From positions 2,846,830-2,910,829 of the forward strand of contig NZ_JOMH01000001.1 in the NCBI RefSeq assembly GCF_000711245.1: a DNA stretch of 64,000 nt. Reading direction: 5' to 3'. The number at the start of each line of letters is the position of its first letter. The stretch's first letter is position 1. Of the stretch, positions 1-9,798 are shown in pieces. The position numbers and the translations under genes were made by a program. The notes beneath the pieces were generated by a model. The model was not told the DNA's origin. It did not search any database and saw only the letters and a program-made list of their open reading frames with translations. The DNA comes from Polycyclovorans algicola TG408. Its GTDB lineage: Bacteria; Pseudomonadota; Gammaproteobacteria; Nevskiales; Nevskiaceae.

Positions 1-179
1 GGATGGCGCGCAGCGGGCGGGCTGCGGTATGGGTTGTCACCGTTTCGGTTGCAGCGCCTGCGCCGTCGTCATGCCCTGCCACGTGCCACCTTTGCCTTCG
101 AAAATGCGCCAAGTCGTCTCGGCGAGGGGCGCGAGTGTGCCAGCAAATGAACGGCTGCCGGTCGCGCGGGCGACGGTTG
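1..179. other. Left-edge stretch without an assigned gene
   Basis: Downstream of the leftward HNH gene. Short open frames exist on both strands, but none has a recognisable product, and the longer rightward one runs antisense through the HNH gene. No clear hairpin with a T-tract was seen. Confidence 0.4.
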
Positions 180-758
180 TCAGTGCGCGGCCACGGCCGG
201 CGTGCGCGCCTGCTTGCGCGAATAACCTTTCAGGAAGGCCATTTGGTCCGCAAGGATGCGGCGGTTCTGCAGGATCAGGTACTCGGCGAGATTGGGGGTG
301 TACGGCACCGCCAGCAGCGGCATGCTGGCCTCTTCCGGCGTGCGGCTGTCCTTTTTCTGGTTGCAGACGCGGCAGGCCGTGACACAGTTTTCCCAGATCG
401 TGAGTCCACCGCGCGATGCGGGAATCACGTGATCACGCGTCAACTGGTTGATCGAGAAATGATCGCCGCAGTAAAGGCACAAATTCTGGTCGCGCTGAAA
501 CAACGTGCGGTTGGTCAGCAGCGGCACGCCTTTTTCGAAACGTTTTGATCGGTCCGACACAGCGATGATGCTGCCGATTTCGATCATCGACTGGCAGCCG
601 GTGCGGGCGCAGGTGCCGCCGCGAATCTCGAAACGCTCTTCCCCGGCTTCCCAGCGAACGCGGTCGCGGGCATACAGCACAACCGCCGTTTGCCAACGGA
701 TCCACCCCACCGGCAGACCGCCGGCATCGAGCTTCAGGATTGCGGGAATCGTTTGCAT
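180..758 (-). CDS. HNH endonuclease family protein
   Basis: A 192-residue protein with a C-terminal HNH fold. A CLYCG zinc knuckle near residue 96 is followed by the DHVIP segment (catalytic His-centred beta-beta-alpha motif), a WENCVTAC segment and a second CNQKK knuckle. This is the CxxC/CxxC-bridged HNH type found in many free-standing bacterial nucleases of unknown target. The N-terminal 75 residues have no motif I recognise. It lies just downstream of the exopolysaccharide operon on the same strand but is separated from it by about 130 bp. That gap contains TTGTCA, 17 bp, TTATCC on the minus strand, a plausible promoter, so it is probably its own transcription unit. No methyltransferase or other restriction partner is visible in the window, so a housekeeping or DNA-processing role is as likely as defence. 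Confidence 0.85.
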   Translation of the reverse strand: MQTIPAILKLDAGGLPVGWIRWQTAVVLYARDRVRWEAGEERFEIRGGTCARTGCQSMIEIGSIIAVSDRSKRFEKGVPLLTNRTLFQRDQNLCLYCGDHFSINQLTRDHVIPASRGGLTIWENCVTACRVCNQKKDSRTPEEASMPLLAVPYTPNLAEYLILQNRRILADQMAFLKGYSRKQARTPAVAAH

Positions 759-889
759 GTCGCTGCGCGCGCCTCCTCGTTAAGGGACCGGATAAATCAG
801 ACCATAACTTGATGACAACTTATTGAAGTTAGCGGATTTTTGTGCGGTACTCAAGCGGGCCGACGATGTTTTGCAAGGGCCAATCAGTC

Positions 890-2080
890 TTAACGCGCCT
901 CAACCTCGATAAAACCGATGCGGGTGTCAAAGCTGCGAGCCTCTCGATTCGAGCGCCGCTGCTCCGACTCGATGCCGCCACTGATGCCCAGCCACAGCAG
1001 TGGCCGATAGCGCAGCGCGACGCGGTAGACATTGACGCGGTCTTCACGCGCGGCGCGTTCGGCCACGAAACCGCCACCGACATAATCCAGCCGCTCGTGG
1101 CGATACTGCCCTTGTAGCCCGATTCGGCGGGTCAGCGAATAGTCCAGTTCGGCGAGAAACCCCAGTCGCTCCGCCGACACCGCATCAACGTCCTCGACAC
1201 TGTCGAGACGGCGAAACACTTCAAGCTGGATCAGCGTCAGCGCCGACTGTTGCCGGACATAGCGCAACCGGCCGGTGGCACCGTCAAGATCACGGTCAAC
1301 CGACTCAACGCCAAGGCCTTCGGTGGCACGCCAGCTGTAGCCCAACTCGGCCTGCACACTGGAGATACCGCTAAATCGGTAGTCAACGCGGGTGAACAGA
1401 TCGGTCTGCGTGAACCCGTCACCGATACCGTCGAAGCGGTCGGGCTGCCGTTCACGAACCGGGAAGCGGCCCATGGTGCGGTCCAAACCGACGCCGACAG
1501 TGGCCACCGGATTGCCGGTGTAAAGGCCTTCGACGCCGACCACCACATCTTCACGATCGGCATCGCGCGAGGTCAGTCGGTCATATTCGACACGGCGCAG
1601 GCCGAGCGACGGTTCCAGTGCCCAGCGCGGCGTCGGCTTCCAACGCAACGAGGCATCTGCGGTGGTGCGGTCCAGCAGGCCCAGCGTGACGTTATCGCGG
1701 TCGGCAAAGTTTTCCTGCTCGCGACGCTGCTCGGCGCTGAGGGCGCCTTCCCAGAGCCGCGCGACCTGCCATTCCAGCCCCAGTCCGGCCGCGTAGGTGG
1801 TGTGGTCCAAACCGTCAAAGTCGCGGTGCAACACCCGCGCAGCTTCAAGGTCGGCGGTGGCCTTCTGCAGACCCCAGGTGTACTGCAGCGCCGCGCCGAC
1901 GGTGGCGGTTTGCTGCGTCTCGCTCGCCCGTTGTCGGTCAACGTCGATGGCGGCATCGCGCGGCGCGTCGAACAGGTTGTCGGTGCGCGCGCTACGCAGC
2001 TTCAGATAAGGCTCGCCCTCGACCACCGCCCAAGCAGGGAACGCCATCGTCAGCGCCAAAACGGCCGCGCTAGTACGCAT
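890..2080 (-). CDS. Outer-membrane beta-barrel protein of exopolysaccharide operon (BBP2/EpsL-like)
   Basis: About 396 residues. The start chosen is the ATG at 2080, which gives a clean signal peptide (MRTSAAVLALTMAFPAWA). The longer upstream frame would run through the preceding gene. The mature protein is a run of alternating amphipathic strands rich in Arg, Tyr and Trp with acidic turns and ends in an aromatic/charged strand, which is what an outer-membrane barrel looks like. Proteins of this kind (putative beta-barrel porin 2, EpsL-like) close many exopolysaccharide operons. The start overlaps the end of the sugar-transferase gene by 11 bp, so it is translationally coupled and the last gene of the operon. 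Its role in polymer export or surface retention is inferred from position. It is not a Wza-type export lipoprotein. Confidence 0.75.
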   Translation of the reverse strand: MRTSAAVLALTMAFPAWAVVEGEPYLKLRSARTDNLFDAPRDAAIDVDRQRASETQQTATVGAALQYTWGLQKATADLEAARVLHRDFDGLDHTTYAAGLGLEWQVARLWEGALSAEQRREQENFADRDNVTLGLLDRTTADASLRWKPTPRWALEPSLGLRRVEYDRLTSRDADREDVVVGVEGLYTGNPVATVGVGLDRTMGRFPVRERQPDRFDGIGDGFTQTDLFTRVDYRFSGISSVQAELGYSWRATEGLGVESVDRDLDGATGRLRYVRQQSALTLIQLEVFRRLDSVEDVDAVSAERLGFLAELDYSLTRRIGLQGQYRHERLDYVGGGFVAERAAREDRVNVYRVALRYRPLLWLGISGGIESEQRRSNREARSFDTRIGFIEVEAR

Positions 2081-3455
2081 TTTCGTCGCCGCGGGCGATG
2101 GTCCAGACCGTGAGAAAAATGATCTTGAGGTCCAGCCACGGGCTCCAATTGCGGATGTAGTCGAGGTCGTACTCGATGCGCTCGGCCATGCGCTCAAGCT
2201 GTGCGGTTTCGCCGCGCAGCCCATTGACCTGCGCCCAGCCGGTGACCCCCGGTTTGACCTTGTGGCGCACCATGTAGCGACGCACTTCCTTGCGGTATTG
2301 CTCGTTGTGCGAAATCGAATGCGGACGCGGCCCGACCACGCTCATCTCGCCGCGCATCACGTTCCAGAACTGCGGGAGCTCGTCAATCGAGGTCTTGCGC
2401 ATGAAGCGTCCGATACGGGTGATACGGTCGTCATCCTGAGTGGCCTGTTGCTGCTGCCGCGACAGGTCATCGCCTACCGTCATTGACCGAAATTTATAAA
2501 CGAAGAAACGCTTGCCGTTGAGCCCGTATCGCTTCTGCTTGAAGAACACCGGCCCCGGCGAGTCGCGTTTGATGAGGATGGCGATAATGGCAAACGCCGG
2601 CAGCAACATCAGCAATGCCAGCGCCGCAAAGCTGCGGTCAAAGATGGCCTTCAGCAGGCCGTCGGCACCGAAGAAGGGTGACTCGGCGACCTGCAACACC
2701 GGAAACCCGGCCACCTCGACAAACTGTGCGTTAAACACCTGAAAGGCCAGAAAGTCCGGCACGTAGTAAACGCTGGCGGTGGTATCGCCCAGCGCTTCAA
2801 GCACGCCGACGACGCGCTTGGTGGCGTTGTCAGGCAGCACCACGAACACCACTTCGATGTGGTTGTCCTTGGTGTACTGCGCCACGTCGCGCGCTTTGCC
2901 GAGCAGTGGCAGGTCGCCGACACCGCCGTCGGTGCGGTCAGCGTCACGGTCATCAAAGTAACCGAGCACCTCGAAGTCTTCGGTGTTGCGCAGGCCGCGC
3001 TCCAGCAGGCGTGCCGAGTCACTGGCAAACACCAGCACGGCACGGCGTTTGAGGCGAGCGTCCGGCGCGTAACGGCGCATCAGCACACGAATCATCAGGT
3101 GGACCAGGGCGATGAAAAATGGCGTCACCACCATCCAGACACCCAACAGCAGACGCGAATAAAACTCGGCGTACTGCAACACGAAGCCGGCCAGCGCCAA
3201 GCCGCCGATCAACATGCCCCAGGCAATGAGAAAGCGGTTGGCAATCGAGTCAGGCCGGCCAAAGCGCCAGTGGGCCGTCAGGTCAAAACGTCGCAACAGA
3301 ATGAACGCCAGAACGCCCGCCAGCACAGCCAGCGACTGGTAAGGCCGTGACCACTCCACATCGAGAAAGTGGGCCAGCAGGTACAGCGGCAACGCCGTCA
3401 AAAACGCAAAGAACAGGCCCTGCAACACGAAGGAACGACTGGCGCTCGGGTTCAT
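2070..3455 (-). CDS. Undecaprenyl-phosphate sugar phosphotransferase (WcaJ/EpsB type)
   Basis: 461 residues. It transfers a sugar-1-phosphate from a nucleotide sugar onto undecaprenyl phosphate, the first membrane step of polymer synthesis. The N-terminal third has four to five membrane segments, followed by a Rossmann-like CoA-binding-type domain (FASDSARLLERG region) and another membrane segment. The C-terminal catalytic domain shows SPGPVFFKQKRYG, FRSMT, DELPQFWNV and VGPRP, the hallmarks of bacterial sugar transferases (PF02397) of the polyisoprenylphosphate hexose-1-phosphate transferase family. The ATG at 3455 is preferred because it overlaps the stop of the glycosyltransferase gene as ATGA. 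A TTG 24 codons upstream is possible but unlikely. The exact sugar cannot be read from sequence: glucose is typical of the family, but the operon makes GDP-heptose. Confidence 0.88.
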   Translation of the reverse strand: MNPSASRSFVLQGLFFAFLTALPLYLLAHFLDVEWSRPYQSLAVLAGVLAFILLRRFDLTAHWRFGRPDSIANRFLIAWGMLIGGLALAGFVLQYAEFYSRLLLGVWMVVTPFFIALVHLMIRVLMRRYAPDARLKRRAVLVFASDSARLLERGLRNTEDFEVLGYFDDRDADRTDGGVGDLPLLGKARDVAQYTKDNHIEVVFVVLPDNATKRVVGVLEALGDTTASVYYVPDFLAFQVFNAQFVEVAGFPVLQVAESPFFGADGLLKAIFDRSFAALALLMLLPAFAIIAILIKRDSPGPVFFKQKRYGLNGKRFFVYKFRSMTVGDDLSRQQQQATQDDDRITRIGRFMRKTSIDELPQFWNVMRGEMSVVGPRPHSISHNEQYRKEVRRYMVRHKVKPGVTGWAQVNGLRGETAQLERMAERIEYDLDYIRNWSPWLDLKIIFLTVWTIARGDENAY

Positions 3456-4366
3456 GCGTGGCGCCCGCCCAATCCAACACGTCGCAGCACCTTGTTGGGC
3501 AACTTGCTGAGTTGTCGCAATTGCCACGTCTGCAGGTATTTGCGGAAGGCCGGGTCGTCAAAGCGTGGCTGCTGTGCCAGCGCTGCACTGAGATATCCGT
3601 AAATCATGATCAGGCCGCCAATCAGCACCGGTCGTTCGCGCATGCGAAATAGGCCCGAGGCCAGCGCGTAGAGCGGGTGATACCCCATGAACCAGATGCC
3701 GCGCCCCAGCCGCAGTCGTCCCTTGTAAACGTTCTGGTCCGAACTGCCCATCAGACGGTGATGGAACAGCTTGGCCTCGGGGTGCGAAAAACTGCGCGTG
3801 TCCCAGCCCAACATCCGGCAACGGTGAAAGTCGATGCCATCCCACAGGATGGTGCGGGTGAAGCCGCCGATCGCCTCGAACGCCTCGCGGCGGTACAGCT
3901 TGAATTGTCCGGCAGTGGCCTCGTTGATGATGAATTCTTCGACCTCGGTGTCACCTTCCGGACGAAACACCTTGCCCGACACGCAGGCCAGTTTTGGCTC
4001 GGCCAGCAGCGTGCCGACCATGATTTCGAGATAGCGCGGGCCAAAGCTCATGTCGCCATCGAGCTTGGCCAGGTACTGCCAGTCCGAGGCCGAGATGTGC
4101 CGGCGCCCTTCATCGAAGGCGGCAATCACACCGCCGCCCAACTCTCGAAATCCGCGGTTGCCGCGGGCGATGCAGCGTATCCACGGGTGCTGGGCGGAAT
4201 AACGTCCGATGATGGCGGCCGTTTCATCAGTCGAGCCGTCGTCGACCAGAATCCACTCGGCCGGACGCCACGTCTGCGCCACCATCGCGTCCAAAGTCAA
4301 CCGAATCAGCTCCGCCTCGTTGCGCACCGGCGAAATCACCACCAGCGGAATCACCCTGACGGTCAT
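3452..4366 (-). CDS. Family 2 glycosyltransferase
   Basis: 304 residues with the GT-A fold of family 2. The N-terminal nucleotide-binding part has VISPVRNEAE and VDDGSTDET, and the metal-binding motif appears as KLDGDMSF near residue 103. The C-terminal third carries a hydrophobic stretch (IGGLIMIYGYLSAAL) that could be membrane-associated. The gene overlaps both neighbours by 4 bp (ATGA junctions) in the exopolysaccharide operon. It probably adds a sugar, possibly the D,D-heptose made by the upstream genes, to the lipid-linked repeat unit. Donor and acceptor cannot be determined from the sequence. Confidence 0.88.
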   Translation of the reverse strand: MTVRVIPLVVISPVRNEAELIRLTLDAMVAQTWRPAEWILVDDGSTDETAAIIGRYSAQHPWIRCIARGNRGFRELGGGVIAAFDEGRRHISASDWQYLAKLDGDMSFGPRYLEIMVGTLLAEPKLACVSGKVFRPEGDTEVEEFIINEATAGQFKLYRREAFEAIGGFTRTILWDGIDFHRCRMLGWDTRSFSHPEAKLFHHRLMGSSDQNVYKGRLRLGRGIWFMGYHPLYALASGLFRMRERPVLIGGLIMIYGYLSAALAQQPRFDDPAFRKYLQTWQLRQLSKLPNKVLRRVGLGGRHA

Positions 4367-5115
4367 GCGAACGGGTTCCTGTAACGACCCAGACGCTGTC
4401 GCAGCAGCAACACAAAAAAGGGCAAGTCATCGACCAGGTAACGGCGCACCAAACGCTTGGGGTCGGCGGCCATGCGGTACAGCCATTCCAGCCCGACGCG
4501 ACTCATCCAGGCTGGGGCGCGCGGCACATTGCCGGCCTCGAAGTCGATGGTGGCGCCGATGCACAGAATCTGGCGAATGCCCGGCATCTCGCCGCGCCAG
4601 CGGTGCGCCCACTTCTCCTGCTTGGGACAGCCCACGCCAATGGCCAGCACCGAGCATTCGGAGGCATTGATGCGCGCGACCAGCGCGCGACTCTCGGCGT
4701 CGTTTTTCTCGAAGCCAAAGCTCGGGCTGTGGGCGTGGGTGATGATGGCGCGCCCGACCCGCTGGTTGACGTTTTGGCGGGCCGTTTCGGCAACGCCGTC
4801 CATGCCGCCCAGCAGAAACACGGTCACGGCCGGAGTGGCTGCGTGATAAGCGCAAAACTCGCCAAAGAAATCGCTACCGGAGATCTTCTCGCGAATCGGC
4901 GTACCGAGAAGTCGTGACGCCATTTTCAAGATCTGGCTGTCGCAGATGACAAAGTCGGCCGCCAGGGCAATCTCGTAAAACTCACGGTCGTGCTGCAGCT
5001 TCATCAGCACGTCAACATTGGGGTTGAGCATAAAGCCGCGGTCGAACCGCGCCAGCAATTCGGCGCGGGTGAGGTTGTCGAAGTCGATGTTAAGCAACCG
5101 CACCGTGTCGGTCAT
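4363..5115 (-). CDS. WecG/TagA/CpsF family glycosyltransferase
   Basis: 250 residues, the usual size for family GT26. Family signatures are NPNVDVLMKLQ near residue 31, VICDSQ, the SGSDFF segment and the GVGCPKQEKW core near residue 160. Members transfer N-acetylmannosaminuronic acid, ManNAc or related sugars to a lipid-linked acceptor. Both ends overlap neighbouring genes by 4 bp. With the GT2 enzyme and the polyprenyl sugar transferase this gives three sugar-adding activities, enough for a short repeat unit. The sugar specificity is not resolvable here. Confidence 0.88.
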   Translation of the reverse strand: MTDTVRLLNIDFDNLTRAELLARFDRGFMLNPNVDVLMKLQHDREFYEIALAADFVICDSQILKMASRLLGTPIREKISGSDFFGEFCAYHAATPAVTVFLLGGMDGVAETARQNVNQRVGRAIITHAHSPSFGFEKNDAESRALVARINASECSVLAIGVGCPKQEKWAHRWRGEMPGIRQILCIGATIDFEAGNVPRAPAWMSRVGLEWLYRMAADPKRLVRRYLVDDLPFFVLLLRQRLGRYRNPFA

Positions 5116-5810
5116 GCGAACAGCCCCTGCGCGCGGGCAAATTCGCTGGGAATACCAATGTCGATGAACGGCGCGTCGGTGACGTGGCCGAACACCGGCA
5201 AGGTGCCCACGACGCGCTGCATCACATCGGTCTCGAACGAGAACTTGGCGGATGTCGGCGCATACGCCATCAGCGCACGCTCGACGACATACACCCCGGC
5301 ATTGATGCGCCCCGCCCCGCCGTCGCTGCGCTTCTCGTGAAACGCGCTCACGCGACCGTCAGGCAATTGCGTCACCGCGCCAAAACGACCCGCGTCGGGC
5401 ACCTGGGTGAGGGTCAGTGTCAGCATCGCGGCGTGCGCACGGTGGGTCTGCACCAGCGCCAACAGGTCCACCGGACACCAGGTGTCGCCATTGAGCACCA
5501 GCGCGCGCTCAACGCCGGCCTGCTCGAAAGCCTGGCGAATCGCCCCACCCGTCCCCAGCGGTTCGGCCTCGACGCTGTAGTCCAGCGCGATACCGCGATA
5601 GTGCGCGCCAAAGTGCTGTTCGATGACTTCTCGCTTGTACCCCACCGCCAGCACGGCGCCGGTGACCCCGGCATCGGCCAGCGTGTCGAGCAGCACCTGC
5701 AGAAACGGCCGCCCGGCGACCGGCGCCATCGGCTTGGGCACATCGGCCACCACGGACTGCAGCCGTGTGCCGAAACCGCCAGCGAGAACAATCGCCGTCG
5801 GCAGGCTCAT
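5112..5810 (-). CDS. hddC: Heptose-1-phosphate nucleotidyltransferase (HddC-like)
   Basis: 232 residues, single-domain sugar nucleotidyltransferase. The N-terminal signature LAGGFGTRL followed by KPMAPV is the nucleotide-binding loop. NGDTW near residue 100 and the closing DIGIPSEF segment are also typical. In the GDP-D-glycero-alpha-D-manno-heptose route, HddC couples heptose-1-phosphate to GTP. The assignment as HddC rather than a mannose or glucose nucleotidyltransferase rests on the two upstream genes (gmhA and hddA). The start at 5810 gives an ATGA overlap with gmhA. An upstream in-frame start would run far into gmhA and is unlikely. Confidence 0.82.
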   Translation of the reverse strand: MSLPTAIVLAGGFGTRLQSVVADVPKPMAPVAGRPFLQVLLDTLADAGVTGAVLAVGYKREVIEQHFGAHYRGIALDYSVEAEPLGTGGAIRQAFEQAGVERALVLNGDTWCPVDLLALVQTHRAHAAMLTLTLTQVPDAGRFGAVTQLPDGRVSAFHEKRSDGGAGRINAGVYVVERALMAYAPTSAKFSFETDVMQRVVGTLPVFGHVTDAPFIDIGIPSEFARAQGLFA

Positions 5811-6412
5811 GCCGTTTTGGGCTTGTGCTCGGGAAACATCGCCTCTTCGCACAAAGCACAGATGATGTGCCCAATGAGAATGTGGCTTTCCTGGATGCGC
5901 GGCGTATGCGTTGACGGCGCACACAATGCATAGCGGCAAAGATCTTTGAGCTTGCCGGCCGCGCCGCACAGCGCCACCGTGGTGATGCCGCGTTGGTGGG
6001 CGGCTTCGACCGCCGCAATCACGTTCTTGGAATTGCCCGAGGTCGAAATGCCAATAAACACGTCACCCTCGCGGCCATTGGCTTCGAGTTGCCGCGCGAA
6101 CACGTAGTCATAGCCATAGTCGTTGCCGATGGCGGTGAGCATCGACGTGTCGGTGGTCAGGGCAATGCTCGGCAGCCCGGGCCGGTCAAACTCGAAGCGG
6201 CTGACAAATTCGGCGGCGATGTGCTGCGAGTCGGCGGCCGAGCCGCCATTGCCGGCAAGCATGATCTTGTTGCCGCGCTTGAGTGCCTCGATGCACACCC
6301 GCGACACCACTAGAATCGCATCGTGCAGCGCCGTGTCGGCAAGCACCCGCTCCTTGACCGCGATGGAATCGCGAATCATGCCGGACACGCGATCCAGGGT
6401 TAAAGCGACCAT
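5807..6412 (-). CDS. gmhA: Sedoheptulose 7-phosphate isomerase (GmhA)
   Basis: 201 residues, SIS-domain enzyme converting sedoheptulose 7-phosphate to D-glycero-D-manno-heptose 7-phosphate. Visible family features are [16 protein letters not shown] near residue 53, the TTDTSMLTA segment, and the [10 protein letters not shown] phosphate-binding loop near residue 121. Length matches E. coli GmhA. It overlaps hddA by 13 bp and hddC by 4 bp, so the first three pathway genes are coupled. Because the downstream kinase is the HddA type, the product feeds the GDP-activated D,D-heptose branch rather than the ADP-L,D-heptose branch used for LPS core. Confidence 0.92.
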   Translation of the reverse strand: MVALTLDRVSGMIRDSIAVKERVLADTALHDAILVVSRVCIEALKRGNKIMLAGNGGSAADSQHIAAEFVSRFEFDRPGLPSIALTTDTSMLTAIGNDYGYDYVFARQLEANGREGDVFIGISTSGNSKNVIAAVEAAHQRGITTVALCGAAGKLKDLCRYALCAPSTHTPRIQESHILIGHIICALCEEAMFPEHKPKTA

Positions 6413-7434
6413 GCCTGCACTCCAGTTGAAGTGAAATCGAACTTGACGAAGTAGCCGTCCTGGCCGCTGAGCGCGTCAACCACATCCAGTTTCAGGGTCG
6501 GGTCGACAAAGATCATCATAAAGCCACCACCGCCGGCACCGGACACTTTCACCGCAGTGGCGCCGGCGTCCATCGCCGTTTCGGCCACCGCGTCGATACT
6601 GGCGTTGGAGATGCTCTCGGCCATCGACTTCTTGGCCAGCCAGGACTCGCGGAACAGCGCCGCCACGCCATCGACGTCAAAGCGCAACAGGCGCTCTTTC
6701 ATCTCGAAGGCAATCCGCTTGAGCGCGTGCATCGACTCCACCGACTTCTGCGCCGTGCCTGCGTCGGTCACCGAGCGAATCTGGTCGTCAATGATCTTCG
6801 CGCTGTCGCGTGAGCGGCCGGTGAAATACAACAGCATGCGCGCGTGCAGCTCGTTGACGATGTGATCGCGAATCCGCAGCGGGTTGATGATGGTTTTGTC
6901 GTCGGCGCCAAACTCCATAAAATTGAAGCCGCCGAACGTCGCCGCGTACTGGTCCTGCTTGCCGCCCGACAGCGCGCAATCCTTGCGTTCGATTTCGAAC
7001 GCCAAGTGCGCCAGGTCGTACTCGCCCAATGGCAACTGCATCAACTCTTGAAATGCCGCCAAAATCGAGACCACCATGGTCGACGAGGTGCCCAGTCCCG
7101 AGCCCGGGGGCGCGTCGGAGTATGTGGTGATGGTCAGGCCCATCGGCTGGCCATCGTTGAACTGCTTGATCACCCGGTTGTAGATCGCCTTGTGCAGCGT
7201 CACGCCGCCTTCTAGCGGCAGACGTGGCTGGGCCGGGCCTTCGTAGTATTCGCCCAGGTCGCGGGCGCGAAATTCCACGCGCCAGTCGTCACGGGTTTCG
7301 ATGGTGCAGTAGGCAAACAGGTCGATGGTGGCGTTGAGCACGCAACCCCCGTAGGTGTCCGAATAGGGCGACACGTCGGTGCCGCCACCGGCCAGACCGA
7401 GGCGCAGCGGCGCTTTACTTCTGACAATCGTCAT
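6400..7434 (-). CDS. hddA: D-glycero-alpha-D-manno-heptose 7-phosphate kinase (HddA)
   Basis: 344 residues, GHMP-family kinase. The N-terminal [15 protein letters not shown] motif, the ATP-binding [12 protein letters not shown] loop near residue 110 and the C-terminal [12 protein letters not shown] motif are the three GHMP signatures. The GGGTDV variant is characteristic of the HddA/fucokinase subgroup. It phosphorylates D,D-heptose 7-phosphate at C1. It is the first gene of the leftward exopolysaccharide operon. The 75 bp before it, up to the end of comEC, probably holds the operon promoter, although read-through from comEC is possible. Confidence 0.9.
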   Translation of the reverse strand: MTIVRSKAPLRLGLAGGGTDVSPYSDTYGGCVLNATIDLFAYCTIETRDDWRVEFRARDLGEYYEGPAQPRLPLEGGVTLHKAIYNRVIKQFNDGQPMGLTITTYSDAPPGSGLGTSSTMVVSILAAFQELMQLPLGEYDLAHLAFEIERKDCALSGGKQDQYAATFGGFNFMEFGADDKTIINPLRIRDHIVNELHARMLLYFTGRSRDSAKIIDDQIRSVTDAGTAQKSVESMHALKRIAFEMKERLLRFDVDGVAALFRESWLAKKSMAESISNASIDAVAETAMDAGATAVKVSGAGGGGFMMIFVDPTLKLDVVDALSGQDGYFVKFDFTSTGVQAWSL

Positions 7435-7509
7435 CCGCAGCTCTCTTGAAATGACAATCGCACAGCGTATCGAAAGTCACTGCCAGCGGGGATGGCGCAT
7501 TAACACGAC

Positions 7510-9789
7510 TCATGGCGCCGCCGGCGCATGCCAACGACGCCGGTGAACGTGCCGCCAGGCTTGGGGTTGCGGCTCGACTGCGCTGCCGTCAAACCGCCAG
7601 GTGAGCGCGCCGTGTTCAGCCGTCGCCCAGCGGTCGATGCCGCGCCACGCATAGCGCTCAACCACCTGCGGATGCGGGTGTCCGAAGTGGTGGCGCCACC
7701 CGGCGCTGAAGACCACGGTCTGCGGCCTGACCGCGTCGATGAACGCCTCACTGGATGACGTGCGACTGCCGTGATGCGGCGCCAGCAACCACTGCGCCGT
7801 CAGCTTTTCATGGGCATCGCGCACCAAGGCCTGCTCCGCCGTCGCCTCGATGTCGCCGGCCAGCAGCAAGGTTTGTGAGCCCACCACGATGCGCAGCACG
7901 CAGGATTCATCATTGCGGTGCGCCGAGGCGGCCGACGCACTGGCCACTGCCGGATGCAGCACGTCGAACTGCACGCCGTCCCACTGCCAACCTTGCCCCG
8001 CCGCGCAAGGCGCCTCGGTGTCGGCACCCAACAGCCGCGCACCGGGAAATGCCTCCCGCACCGCTGCCACGCCACCGGCATGGTCAAGATCGGCGTGCGA
8101 CACCATGATCCGATCAAGCTGCGATAGGCCCCGGTAGCGCAGGTACGGCACCACCACCGCGTCGCCGGCATCAAAGCCGCCCGGCCACGCAGGCCCCGCG
8201 TCGTAAAGCAGCGTGTGATGTGGGGTGCGCGCGACCACCGCCAAACCCTGGCCAACGTCGAGCACGGTCACGGTCAGCGGTGCGTCGTCAGGGGCGCGCG
8301 GAATCAGCAATGGCGCCATGCAGATCAGCCCCAGTGCGCGACCCGGCACGCCGCGCGGCGCCAGCAGCAAGAGCACACCGAGCAAGGCCAGCACGCTAAC
8401 CGCCCACGGCGGTGCGTGTGGCCACCAGACGCCATTACCGAGGGTGGTCAGCCACTGCAGACCAACATCAATGGCGGCGAAGGCCGCGGCCAGCCACTGC
8501 AACGGCGGCGTCACCCAACCCACCTCAAGCTGCGCCAACACGCCAGCCAGCAGCGCCGCCGGCGTCAGCAGCATGAACAGCGGCACCGCGACGAGATTGG
8601 CCAGCGGCGCAATCAGGCTGGTCCCGGCAAACAGACCGAGTGTCATCGGCAACATCACCAGGCCCAGCGCCAGTTGCAGCCACGCGAACTGGCGCCAGCC
8701 CGGCCCCGCGCGCAGACGAAACGCCAGCAGATAGACGATGGCCGCAACCGCCATGAACGACAGCCACACGCCAGGGCGCATGAGCCGCACCGGGTCCCAG
8801 GCCACGACCACGACCCAGATCAGCGCCAACGCCCGAAATGGCTGTCGCCAGCCGCCACGCAGGGCCAGCCACAACGCCAACCAGACCATCAGCAGGGCGC
8901 GGATGACCGGGGGCTCGAAGCCGGCCATCAATGCGTAGCCGGTCGCCAGCATGGCCGCGCCCCAACCGGCGGCGACCGGCGTCGGCACCCGCAATGCGGC
9001 GGCCGGCCACAGCGGCCACAGCACACGAATGAGCGCAAAGCCGACCCCGGTCATCAGCGCCAGATGCAAGCCCGAGATCACCACCAGATGGCTGGTGCCG
9101 GTTTCGCGAAACACCTGCCAGTGCGCCGGTGTCAGGCTACGACCATCGCCAACGCCAAGGGCCGCCAGATACGCCTTGCCGGGGTGCGCACCCAAGTGCC
9201 GGTCCAGCCCCTCGGCCCAGTCGGCGCGCAGCCGCAAAAGCCCGGCGCGCCAACCGCCGAGGGCGTCATCGCAGGGCACGGCGTCGCGCACACTGGCGGT
9301 CGCGCCCAGCCGCTCGCGAAACAACCAGCCTTCGTAGTCGAAGCCGCCGGGGTTGTGGCTGCCGCGCGGCATGCGCAGCCGCAGCGTGAACCGCCAACAA
9401 CTCGCCGCCGCAAGGGTTTCGGGGCCGTCGTACCAGCTCACCCGCACGTCACGCGGCACGCCCGCCGCCTGCGCCCCGTCATCGGTTGTCAGGCGAAAGC
9501 GCCAATGCGCACCTTGATCGGCGGGTCGGGCATCGGGCAACTCACTGATCCACCCGGTGACCTCGCGAACCTCACCGTGGCGCGCGGCGGGCCAGCGGTC
9601 TTCAAGCCGCTCGGCCACCTGCCATTCGCAGAGCACCGCACCCAACAGCAACGCCAGTGCGATGCCGCGCAGCGGCGCCCAGAGTGCAGCCAAAAGTAAT
9701 GGCAAGGACCACCACAGTGCCCACGGCGCGGGGTTGAGCAGCACCGCGCCGCAGCCCAGGGTGAAGGCGGCAGCCCAGCGCACCCGCAA
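7510..9789 (-). CDS. comEC: DNA internalization competence protein ComEC/Rec2
   Basis: About 759 residues with the three ComEC parts in order. First is an N-terminal membrane region with an OB-like DUF4131 domain. Then comes the competence core (GTSHLVVISGLHLALM near residue 230) with many membrane helices. Last is a C-terminal metallo-beta-lactamase-like domain (VLDVGQGLAVV, SHADLDHAGG, LLAGDIE, HHGSRTSSSE). It forms the inner-membrane channel for transforming DNA. The first codon is a TTG at 9789, and a GTG two codons further in is an alternative; neither has a strong ribosome site. It follows lolD by 9 bp, so it is likely co-transcribed with the Lol genes. Confidence 0.93.
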   Translation of the reverse strand: MRVRWAAAFTLGCGAVLLNPAPWALWWSLPLLLAALWAPLRGIALALLLGAVLCEWQVAERLEDRWPAARHGEVREVTGWISELPDARPADQGAHWRFRLTTDDGAQAAGVPRDVRVSWYDGPETLAAASCWRFTLRLRMPRGSHNPGGFDYEGWLFRERLGATASVRDAVPCDDALGGWRAGLLRLRADWAEGLDRHLGAHPGKAYLAALGVGDGRSLTPAHWQVFRETGTSHLVVISGLHLALMTGVGFALIRVLWPLWPAAALRVPTPVAAGWGAAMLATGYALMAGFEPPVIRALLMVWLALWLALRGGWRQPFRALALIWVVVVAWDPVRLMRPGVWLSFMAVAAIVYLLAFRLRAGPGWRQFAWLQLALGLVMLPMTLGLFAGTSLIAPLANLVAVPLFMLLTPAALLAGVLAQLEVGWVTPPLQWLAAAFAAIDVGLQWLTTLGNGVWWPHAPPWAVSVLALLGVLLLLAPRGVPGRALGLICMAPLLIPRAPDDAPLTVTVLDVGQGLAVVARTPHHTLLYDAGPAWPGGFDAGDAVVVPYLRYRGLSQLDRIMVSHADLDHAGGVAAVREAFPGARLLGADTEAPCAAGQGWQWDGVQFDVLHPAVASASAASAHRNDESCVLRIVVGSQTLLLAGDIEATAEQALVRDAHEKLTAQWLLAPHHGSRTSSSEAFIDAVRPQTVVFSAGWRHHFGHPHPQVVERYAWRGIDRWATAEHGALTWRFDGSAVEPQPQAWRHVHRRRWHAPAAP

Positions 9790-9798
9790 AAAGGGAAA

